Below, piece by piece: positions 24,054 to 31,391 of a stretch of 64,000 nt of DNA; the stretch's first letter is position 1; every line of letters starts with the position of its first letter. The translations under genes were made by a program, and so were the position numbers. The stretch spans positions 62,001 through 126,000 of the forward strand of contig CAVSVP010000006.1 of the NCBI GenBank assembly GCA_963731125.1, read 5' to 3'. The notes beneath the pieces were generated by a model. It worked only from the letters and a program-made list of their open reading frames with translations. It was not told the origin of the DNA and ran no database searches. The stretch comes from CAVSVP01 sp963731125. Its GTDB lineage: Bacteria; Pseudomonadota; Gammaproteobacteria; Competibacterales; Competibacteraceae.

Positions 24054-26884
24054 GTTTAAAACGAAGACCTGATTAAGAAGGGATTAAGACCTAACTGCGC
24101 CTTATTGCGCGGTTTAAAACGAAGACCTGATTAAGAAGGGATTAAGACCTCAAAAGCTATAACATCCTTACGTTTAAAACGAAGACCTGATTAAGAAGGG
24201 ATTAAGACAAAGCGAGGATTTTACAGTGTGCATCGGGTATTGAGTTTAAAACGAAGACCTGATTAAGAAGGGATTAAGACGTGATGCGCAATTAATGTTT
24301 GGATGTATCCAAAAGTTTAAAACGAAGACCTGATTAAGAAGGGATTAAGACCTCACGGAAAACAGCGTTATTCTCTAACCTGTTTAAAACGAAGACCTGA
24401 TTAAGAAGGGATTAAGACAACTCATAAATTCCGTTTGCTCCGTGAGTTAAATGTTTAAAACGAAGACCTGATTAAGAAGGGATTAAGACCATGCTTTTTT
24501 GCATATTGCTCAATTTTGGGTTTAAAACGAAGACCTGATTAAGAAGGGATTAAGACTCACTACCTCCAACCATTGTTGAACCGTCGGCTAGTTTAAAACG
24601 AAGACCTGATTAAGAAGGGATTAAGACAGCTTAAACTTCTTTCTGTCCGTTGCGGCGCGTTTAAAACGAAGACCTGATTAAGAAGGGATTAAGACCTTGA
24701 ATCGCGACCGCCCTGCAGCAACCATGAGGTTTAAAACGAAGACCTGATTAAGAAGGGATTAAGACTATTATTTATTAGAAATATAGAGTAAAAAATTTGT
24801 TTAAAACGAAGACCTGATTAAGAAGGGATTAAGACAGTAAAACGTGAGTGACTTTCTATGCTGTTGTTGGTTTAAAACGAAGACCTGATTAAGAAGGGAT
24901 TAAGACGATACTGAGTAATTGGTCTCCTCTTTAATCGTTGTTTAAAACGAAGACCTGATTAAGAAGGGATTAAGACTGGGATTTACTGCCGATATTGACT
25001 AGACTTTGCATGTTTAAAACGAAGACCTGATTAAGAAGGGATTAAGACTTTCGTCGGCATTCATAGTCTCCGTGTTTCTCTGTTTAAAACGAAGACCTGA
25101 TTAAGAAGGGATTAAGACGCCATGACTCACCCGTTTTTAGCCAATTCGGTTTGTTTAAAACGAAGACCTGATTAAGAAGGGATTAAGACGGCTGTATCTG
25201 CACATACTCATCATGTTTTTGTTTAAAACGAAGACCTGATTAAGAAGGGATTAAGACCGCATAATTCGCTCACTACGTCCATCGCCATTTTAGTTTAAAA
25301 CGAAGACCTGATTAAGAAGGGATTAAGACACTCTGTATGTCCCATATATAGTTCTGCCTTGTCGTGTTTAAAACGAAGACCTGATTAAGAAGGGATTAAG
25401 ACTCTACGTAGTTCATGTACTGTTATGGTATTACTCCGTTTAAAACGAAGACCTGATTAAGAAGGGATTAAGACCGCCACTTCGTCCATTAAGCCAAAGT
25501 TAGGTACATGTTTAAAACGAAGACCTGATTAAGAAGGGATTAAGACAGCTGTGGCGGTGCCAGTTATTCTCCAGTTGTGGCGTTTAAAACGAAGACCTGA
25601 TTAAGAAGGGATTAAGACAGCTGTACGAGTTCTTTGCCAGCAGAGTGACGTGTTTAAAACGAAGACCTGATTAAGAAGGGATTAAGACTTGCCACATGCT
25701 GCAAGCTTGTTTTCTACTTCTCGTTTAAAACGAAGACCTGATTAAGAAGGGATTAAGACTCTATTCTACGATTGCATGTTGTTAAATCTTCAACGTTTAA
25801 AACGAAGACCTGATTAAGAAGGGATTAAGACACTGCTTCCTTACTCGTGACCATTCAACGCACTTATTGTTTAAAACGAAGACCTGATTAAGAAGGGATT
25901 AAGACCCTTTGTCTTTATCGTCTGAGGCATGTCTGATGTTGATGTTTAAAACGAAGACCTGATTAAGAAGGGATTAAGACTCTTCAGCCATTCGCTCCAA
26001 GCTCCAAGTCTTGTATTGTGTTTAAAACGAAGACCTGATTAAGAAGGGATTAAGACTTATTTTTAGATATCCGAACCAGCGTCAATCCCATGTGTTTAAA
26101 ACAAAGACCTGATTAAGAAGGGATTAAGACTTACCCGCTGCAGCAGCGTTGGCGATTTGCGCTTGTGTTTAAAACGAAGACCTGATTAAGAAGGGATTAA
26201 GACAAAGTGTGTTGTCCATACTAACTATCTCCTGGCTGTTTAAAACGAAGACCTGATTAAGAAGGGATTAAGACACGTCAGAATAATCTTCTTCTGTGGC
26301 TGTCCTTGTTTAAAACGAAGACCTGATTAAGAAGGGATTAAGACGATCCGTACTTGTTACACTCGCTGACGTATCACGTTTAAAACGAAGACCTGATTAA
26401 GAAGGGATTAAGACTTAGCAGCTCGCAGTACATGTCCAATATATCTTGGTTTAAAACGAAGACCTGATTAAGAAGGGATTAAGACACATCCATAAATGAG
26501 TGCTCCGGAGATCTGGTTTAAAACGAAGACCTGATTAAGAAGGGATTAAGACGCCTGTTTAGTTAGAATACGGTCTGAAAACTCGTTTAAAACGAAGACC
26601 TGATTAAGAAGGGATTAAGACAGCTGGAGAATGGATACACCAATGCCTAAGGGTTTAAAACGAAGACCTGATTAAGAAGGGATTAAGACTCTACAGTGGG
26701 GAAAGCCCAACCTTTAACCTCAGTTTAAAACGAAGACCTGATTAAGAAGGGATTAAGACGCGTCCAGCAGTTCGAGTTGCATCTCGATAACCTGTTTAAA
26801 ACGAAGACTCAATTAAGAAGAAATTAAGACTCCGTGTACAGCGCGTACACGTCGGGACGATCCCGTTTAAAACGAAGACCTGAT
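24054..26884 (+). CRISPR. CRISPR array, 41 repeats of 37 bp, type III-A
   Basis: The repeat starts GTTTAAAACGAAGACCTGAT and ends AAGGGATTAAGAC (37 bp, first copy 24054-24090). Thirty-eight of the full copies appear identical. Exceptions: repeat 30 (start 26094) has one G-to-A change at 26103, repeat 40 (start 26794) has several changes in its right half, and repeat 41 (start 26865) is cut after 20 bases. That places the leader at 24054 and the trailer at 26884, giving plus-strand transcription and an ATTAAGAC handle. Forty spacers: two of 21 and 23 nt next to the leader, all others 30-39 nt. Spacer targets not searched. Confidence 0.98.
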
Positions 26885-26910
26885 AAAGTCAAATTTCGTT
26901 ACGGAAAGGT

Positions 26911-26984
26911 TCACGCCTCACGCCTCACGCCTCACGCCTCACGCCTCACGCCTCACGCTTCACGCTTCACGCTTCACGCTTCAC
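26911..26984. repeat. 7-bp tandem repeat (TCACGCC/TCACGCT), 10.5 copies
   Basis: Six copies of TCACGCC are followed by four copies of TCACGCT and a partial TCAC, 26 bases after the last, truncated CRISPR repeat. It is a microsatellite of unknown role. It marks the end of the array and the start of the gene at 27056-27292 lies beyond it. Confidence 0.95.
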
Positions 26985-27055
26985 TATTTGACAAGAAAGG
27001 ATAAGACCCACAGTACCTCGCAGCCATAAAAACACCGGAAAGTGGCTGACGGACT

Positions 27056-27292
27056 TTACCCATCAGCCTCATCGTCATCATCTTCATACATCTGTTCGAT
27101 CTTCACATACTGTGCTACCAAGTAATATAAGACGGTAATCATAGAGGCGGCGAAGAGAAGCGGTACAATTTCACCCGCTGTCCTCTCTAACCATGTCACA
27201 TCCAGTCCTACCACAATCCAGTTTATAAGAGCGGCAACATATAACAACGTCACCGTTCTTTGATTAACTTCCGGTGCTTTGTCTTTTTCCAT
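27056..27292 (-). CDS. small two-TM membrane protein in the CRISPR locus
   Basis: 78 aa, no family recognised. ATG at 27292 has AGGAG eight bases upstream, a strong indication that it is translated. Two TM helices (about 15-38 and 42-66) are separated by a very short loop; the tail EQMYEDDDDEADG is very acidic. It runs opposite to the cas genes, between the array end and cas2. Small membrane proteins are known as type III accessory effectors, but those carry a sensing domain that is absent here, so it might be a partner, a membrane anchor or unrelated. Confidence 0.65.
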   Translation of the reverse strand: MEKDKAPEVNQRTVTLLYVAALINWIVVGLDVTWLERTAGEIVPLLFAASMITVLYYLVAQYVKIEQMYEDDDDEADG

Positions 27293-27330
27293 ACCAGCTA
27301 CTCCTGTCTTGCTGCTATCCTTCCATGACC

Positions 27331-27428
27331 TGGTTCAAATCAAGGTAACACTCAGAGGGCCTAAGTAAATGAAAAGACGATGTATTCCACAGAAAAGTGT
27401 TACCTTGACCAGGGATCTATTTGAACCA
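27331..27428. other. bipartite inverted repeat (10 bp + 12 bp arms)
   Basis: Left arm 27331-27352: TGGTTCAAAT followed by CAAGGTAACACT. Right arm 27396-27428 holds the exact complements of both parts, separated by an 11-base insertion (one-sided bulge). Loop about 43 bases. Too long and exact for chance. Could be a structured RNA, a cruciform, a regulator site or the two ends of a small mobile element. Confidence 0.7.
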
Positions 27429-27540
27429 TGCCCCTTCCATAGGCATTTTTTCCACCAGCTCACGGCCACATTTGTGAAATTCCTCGGCTTAGCCGGCGGT
27501 TTAACTAATTTAATCAACCGCAAGAACCCATCGCCAACCT

Positions 27541-27553
27541 CGCAAGCTTGCCG
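27541..27553. promoter_or_regulatory. palindrome site C, upstream of cas2
   Basis: CGCAAGCTTGCCG, the core GCAAGCTTGC at 27542-27551, ending 40 bases before the cas2 ATG. Third copy of the palindrome found in front of cas units; left flank has one change from the 14-bp form. Confidence 0.5.
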
Positions 27554-27593
27554 CCCCTGACGGCATAGATCTGGACACTGTTTAATACAGCCC

Positions 27594-27878
27594 ATGTCGA
27601 AACGAACCCTGTATCTCGCCGCCTATGATATCTGCGACCCGCGCCGTCTGCGGGAGGCACTGCGCACCCTTAAGGGCTACGCCAGTGGCGGGCAAAAATC
27701 GGTGTTCGAATGCTTTTTGACCGAAACGGAACGCAGCGAACTGCTAGCCGCCGTGACGGCGATCCTCGATCTCGGCGAAGATCGGTTTCTGTTGCTGCCG
27801 CTGGCCAATCCGGACGGCATACAAACCCTGGGCATCGCCGTTAAGCCCGATGATCCGGATTTCTACTACGTGGGTTAA
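27594..27878 (+). CDS. cas2: CRISPR-associated protein Cas2
   Basis: 94 aa. The ferredoxin-like fold begins LYLAAYDICDPRRLRE with the conserved Asp of the first strand, continues through SVFECFLTETERSEL and ends with the strand DRFLLLPL. Cas2 dimers hold two Cas1 dimers in the spacer integrase. First gene of a cas2-cas1-cas1'-cas2' run; 21 bases separate it from cas1. No strong ribosome site before ATG 27594. Confidence 0.93.
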   Translation: MSKRTLYLAAYDICDPRRLREALRTLKGYASGGQKSVFECFLTETERSELLAAVTAILDLGEDRFLLLPLANPDGIQTLGIAVKPDDPDFYYVG

Positions 27879-27899
27879 TGGGAGAAAGGAGACAAACTG

Positions 27900-28868
27900 A
27901 TGGGCACTCTGTATCTGGACCGCAAGGATTTGAGCCTGAACCTGGCCGACGCCCAGATCATTATCCGGGAACCCGGTCAGCGCCCGCGCGGCATCCCCCT
28001 TAAATTACTGGAGCGGGTGGTTATCCAGGGCCGCATCGGGCTGGACAGCGCATTGCTGGGCGCCCTGGGCGAGCAGGGCACCGCCGTGCTTTGCCTGAGC
28101 GGCCGCCACAGCCGCCGCACGGCGCTGCTCCTGGGGGCCGGCCATGCCGACGCGCGCCGCCGCCTGGCCCAGTACCGGCTTAGCGACCGTCCTGACCTGC
28201 GTCTGCTTTGGAGCCGCAGCTTGGTCAGCGGTAAACTGCGCGCCCAACGCCAAACACTGCACTATGCTCTGGCGTTACGCCCGGACTGCCGCAAACCCCT
28301 CGACACCGCCATCACCCAACTGGATGGTTTGCTCCCAGCGTTGGCAAACGCGCTTGACTTGAACGTGCTGCGCGGTCTAGAGGGCGCGGCGGCCAGCGGG
28401 TATTTTACCGCCCTGACCCGCGTTTTCCCGCCGGCCTTGCAGTTCACCGGCCGCAACCGCCGCCCGCCCAGGGACCCGGTCAATGCCTGCCTGTCCCTGG
28501 GCTATACGCTGCTCCACTTCGAGGCGGTTGGCGCCTGCCACCGGGCCGGCCTTGACCCGCTGCTGGGGTTTTTCCATGATCCGGCCTACGGCCGCGAATC
28601 CCTGGCCTGCGATTTGATTGAGCCGCTGCGGCCCCGCCTGGATACCTGGGTATGGAATCTTTTCCGCACCCGCGCCCTGCGCCAGGAACAGTTTGTTACG
28701 GATAAAGGCGCCTGCTTACTAAATAAGGCAGGCCGGCAGGTGTTTTATGCCGGTTATGAAGCCGCCGCGAGCCGGCTGCGCCGCTACCTGCGTCACCAAT
28801 CTTACCGCCTGGCCAAGGGACTGCTGGAACTGGCGCCGGATTTGTCCATTGAGGAGACGATACCGTGA
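27900..28868 (+). CDS. cas1: CRISPR-associated endonuclease/integrase Cas1
   Basis: 322 aa. Beta-rich N-terminal dimer domain (~1-80) and helical catalytic domain. The metal-binding triad is present: E161 in LRGLEGAAA, H226 in LGFFHDP, and E241 in CDLIEPLRP. It should be the active subunit that inserts new spacers at the leader end of the array. GGAG precedes the ATG. The cas1' gene starts inside its stop codon (GTGA). Confidence 0.95.
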   Translation: MGTLYLDRKDLSLNLADAQIIIREPGQRPRGIPLKLLERVVIQGRIGLDSALLGALGEQGTAVLCLSGRHSRRTALLLGAGHADARRRLAQYRLSDRPDLRLLWSRSLVSGKLRAQRQTLHYALALRPDCRKPLDTAITQLDGLLPALANALDLNVLRGLEGAAASGYFTALTRVFPPALQFTGRNRRPPRDPVNACLSLGYTLLHFEAVGACHRAGLDPLLGFFHDPAYGRESLACDLIEPLRPRLDTWVWNLFRTRALRQEQFVTDKGACLLNKAGRQVFYAGYEAAASRLRRYLRHQSYRLAKGLLELAPDLSIEETIP

Positions 28869-29647
28869 AACCTCTTTATCTGCATGGCAGAAGCGGCATG
28901 ACAGTAGTGCTGGACGAACCGGCGCTGCGCGTCGAAGCGTCAGGCCGAGCGGCCGCCTGGTATCCGCTGCAGCGGATTTCCCGAGTGATTACCTCGGGAC
29001 CGGTGGAATGGTCCACCGCCGCTTTGCTGGCTTGCGCCGCCCGCGGTATTACCGTGACCTTCCTCCATTCCGATGGCGCTATCCGAGCCTATCTATTCGG
29101 CGAATCCGGCCGGCGCGGCAGCCTGTTTCACCGCCTGCGCGACCTGTTGGACCGCCCCGACTGGCAGGCGCGTTACGGCGACTGGTACCGCGGCATGGAA
29201 AGCCGTGCCCGTAAGGCTTTGGTGCGCCGATTGGGCCTAACTCCGGACGCAGCGCCGCCGCCGGCGCATTTAGAAACCCTGCTGAGAGAATTAAAACAAC
29301 GCCACGCCGGCCCCGGCGTGTGCCGCTTCGTTGACCGGCGAATTCAAGGCCTGCTGGGCGGCCTAGTGGCAGACCTGCTGGCCGAAGCGGGCTTAACGGC
29401 GGAGCGGGCGCGCGGCCTTGCAGACCGTCTCGACCTTGCCCATGATTTGGTCCGGCTGCTGGCCTGGGACCTGCATCTGCCCACCCTGGAACTGCTGGCG
29501 CGCCAGCTGGACGCCCAAGAAACGGCGACGCGGTTGGATGATATCGCTTTAGTGCACCTGGTTGAAAACCGCAGCGACCGTCTGCGTCACTTGGGACGCG
29601 GCGTGCTCAACCGGCTGTACGGCTGGCTGGCTGAGTTGTGTGCATGA
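28865..29647 (+). CDS. second, divergent Cas1-like protein (probably inactive)
   Basis: 260 aa, GTG start in a four-base overlap with cas1. Residues 1-80 match the Cas1 N-terminal domain well (LYLHGRSGMTVVL, ISRVITSGPVEWS, GITVTFLHSDG...AYLFG). The C-terminal part is shorter by about 60 residues and does not conserve the catalytic motifs: no GFxH histidine, and the DLxE acid is replaced (HDLVRLL). A RGME at about 109-112 could be an early Glu, but the alignment is ambiguous. It may be a structural partner of Cas1, in the manner of a heterodimer. Overlaps cas2' by four bases. Confidence 0.85.
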   Translation: MKPLYLHGRSGMTVVLDEPALRVEASGRAAAWYPLQRISRVITSGPVEWSTAALLACAARGITVTFLHSDGAIRAYLFGESGRRGSLFHRLRDLLDRPDWQARYGDWYRGMESRARKALVRRLGLTPDAAPPPAHLETLLRELKQRHAGPGVCRFVDRRIQGLLGGLVADLLAEAGLTAERARGLADRLDLAHDLVRLLAWDLHLPTLELLARQLDAQETATRLDDIALVHLVENRSDRLRHLGRGVLNRLYGWLAELCA

Positions 29648-30033
29648 GTCACCGGGAACGGCTGTACCTGATCTGCTATGACATTGCCGATCCTCGACGG
29701 CTGCAACGGGTTGGCCGTTTTCTCAGCCGGCATGCCTGCCGGGTGCAGTATTCCGTGTTTGTTATCCAGATAACGCCGTTGCGGCTAAAACTGGTGCTGG
29801 AAGGACTTACCGCCATCATCAATCCCCGCGAGGACGACGTGCGGGCTTATTTATTGCCCCGGGAAGGGGATGTGGCTTTGCTGGGCACACAATTGTTCCC
29901 CGACGACGTGCTGCTGATCCATCACGGCCATAATGTGCTAAAGCTCGGTGAGCGCGCCCGCCAGCAGCAGCAGGCGCTGAATGCCAGGCAGACGGCTGAC
30001 GCTACGGCGGCTCAGGCGACGCCGCGACACTGA
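29644..30033 (+). CDS. cas2: second Cas2 with Gln/Ala-rich tail
   Basis: 129 aa from ATG 29644 (ATGA overlap with cas1'); a GTG at 29638 would add two residues. Cas2 fold signatures are present: LYLICYDIADPRRLQRV with the conserved Asp, VQYSVFVIQI and EDDVRAYLLP. After the Cas2 core there is an extension of about 35 residues (from RARQQQQALNARQ on) not seen in the first Cas2. Both Cas2 genes therefore look intact, and each flanks one Cas1 gene. Confidence 0.92.
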   Translation: MSHRERLYLICYDIADPRRLQRVGRFLSRHACRVQYSVFVIQITPLRLKLVLEGLTAIINPREDDVRAYLLPREGDVALLGTQLFPDDVLLIHHGHNVLKLGERARQQQQALNARQTADATAAQATPRH

Positions 30034-30161
30034 TTGGTTGGGTTGCAAACCGCAGGCATTTTGCAGGCAAACCTGTCATTTGATAGTTGCGTTGCGGGCC
30101 AACGTCCGGTAAGCTTTCTTTCCGTCAAGGAAGACACGAGTGTTGGAAATCATCGCCATCC

Positions 30162-30175
30162 CGGCAAGCTTGCCG
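30162..30175. promoter_or_regulatory. palindrome site D, upstream of the CARF-cas10-csm operon
   Basis: CGGCAAGCTTGCCG, identical to site B, in the 215-base gap between cas2' and the NE0113-family gene; it ends 73 bases before that gene's ATG. A -10-like CCTAAT lies about 30 bases downstream. Confidence 0.55.
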
Positions 30176-30248
30176 CAGCAGACACCAAGACGGTAAGCGA
30201 TAAGCCTAATAGGCGATGCATGTCCAGCACAAACCATAAGGAAACTCG

Positions 30249-31391
30249 ATGGAACTCAATCAGTACCCGCGCCGTATTCTGCTGTGCGTAACGGGGCTGT
30301 CGCCGCAGATTATCACCGAAACCCTCTATGCCCTGGCGGTAACGCGCCAACCTGCCTGGCTGCCCAGCGCAATCCACCTGCTGACTACCGCCGAGGGCGC
30401 AGAGCGCGCCAGGCTTACCCTGTTGGAGCCGGAATCGGGCTACTTTTACCGGCTCTGCGAGGACCACGGCCTGGACCCGTCTGCCATTCATTTCGGGCCG
30501 GACACCATCCACTGTATTTCCGATCCGCAGGGCGCACCGCTGCCCGATATTCGCACGCCCGCCGACAACGAGGCGGCGGCAGACGCCATCACCGACACCG
30601 TGCGGCGGCTTACCGCCGATTCCGGCAGCACCGTACATGCCTCCATCGCCGGCGGCCGCAAAACCATGGGCTTTTACCTGGGCTATGCCTTGTCCCTGTT
30701 CGGACGTCCCCAGGACCGGCTGTCCCATGTGCTGGTCTCCGCTCCTTTCGAGTCCCATCCCGAATTTTTCTTTCCGCCCCGCAAGCCGCGGGTGCTGTTT
30801 ACCCGGGACGACCGCCCGGTGCGCACCGATGCCGCGGTCATTACCTTGGCGGATATTCCCTTGGTGCGCTTGCGCGATGGTTTACCCGAGCACCTTCTCG
30901 AGGGCGCGGCCAGCTTTAGCGATACCGTGCGCCAGGCCCAGTCCACCCTGGAGCCGCCGGCGCTGGCACTGGACCCGGCCAGCCGGCAGATTCGCTGCGG
31001 CGCCGCGGTGCTTAACCTGCGCCCGGCGGAATTCGCTTTTCTGGCCTGGTTTGCCCGCCGCGCACTGCAGGGCAAGCCGGGGGTCTGCCGCAGCGCGATC
31101 AGTGCGCCGGAAACCGCCGACTATCTGGCCGAGTACCGGGCGCTGCACGATGCCCTGTCCGGTGAGTACGAGCGCGTACAGGAGGCCGTGGGCACGGCCA
31201 TGGACGAGGACTATTTCGACAGCCGCCGGTCGCGGTTGCACGAGCGGCTGCGGAAAGTGCTCGGCAAGGCCGCGGCCAGGCCCTATTACATTCACAGCGA
31301 TAACCGGCGGCCGCGGTCCTGTTATGCCTTATGCCTCGAACCCCGGCAAATCCGGTTTGCGGCACTGACAACGCAAGGTGAGATGCAATGA
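30249..31391 (+). CDS. CRISPR-associated CARF protein, NE0113/TIGR02584 family (Csm6-like ring nuclease)
   Basis: 380 aa. AAGGAA before ATG. The N-terminal CARF domain (~8-185) has ILLCVTGLSPQIITETLYAL and the conserved SIAGGRKTMGFYLGYALSLFG (ligand segment, written in part), then HVLVSAPFE. The C-terminal part (~250-370) is helical and looks like a winged helix (LRPAEFAFLAWF, then RLHERLRKVLG and a terminal hairpin); it also contains a string R-x4-H (RRSRLH, near 325-330), the HEPN ribonuclease pattern. Databases name this family a Csm6-type ring nuclease; whether it cuts cyclic oligoadenylate, RNA, or regulates DNA is open. ATGA overlap with cas10. Confidence 0.87.
   Translation: MELNQYPRRILLCVTGLSPQIITETLYALAVTRQPAWLPSAIHLLTTAEGAERARLTLLEPESGYFYRLCEDHGLDPSAIHFGPDTIHCISDPQGAPLPDIRTPADNEAAADAITDTVRRLTADSGSTVHASIAGGRKTMGFYLGYALSLFGRPQDRLSHVLVSAPFESHPEFFFPPRKPRVLFTRDDRPVRTDAAVITLADIPLVRLRDGLPEHLLEGAASFSDTVRQAQSTLEPPALALDPASRQIRCGAAVLNLRPAEFAFLAWFARRALQGKPGVCRSAISAPETADYLAEYRALHDALSGEYERVQEAVGTAMDEDYFDSRRSRLHERLRKVLGKAAARPYYIHSDNRRPRSCYALCLEPRQIRFAALTTQGEMQ

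Larger units (their letters stand above)
27293..27593. other. divergent intergenic region between small TM gene and cas2
   Basis: Contains the bipartite inverted repeat (27331-27428) and palindrome site C (27541-27553). A short plus-strand frame at 27369-27560 exists but has atypical composition and no ribosome site, so I do not call it. Probably holds promoters for both flanking units. Confidence 0.5.

Noticed and set aside
25681..25722. GCAAGCTTGT inside a CRISPR spacer as a fifth palindrome site
   Set aside because: Only 9 of 10 core bases and located in a spacer, not upstream of a gene.
27331..27352. tRNA T-arm-like string GGTTCAAATC, possible tRNA remnant or attachment site
   Set aside because: No acceptor stem, anticodon arm or CCA-like end found around it; the string is explained by the inverted repeat.
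27369..27560. Plus-strand 63-codon frame before cas2
   Set aside because: Covers the inverted repeat and palindrome C, no ribosome site, unusual composition.
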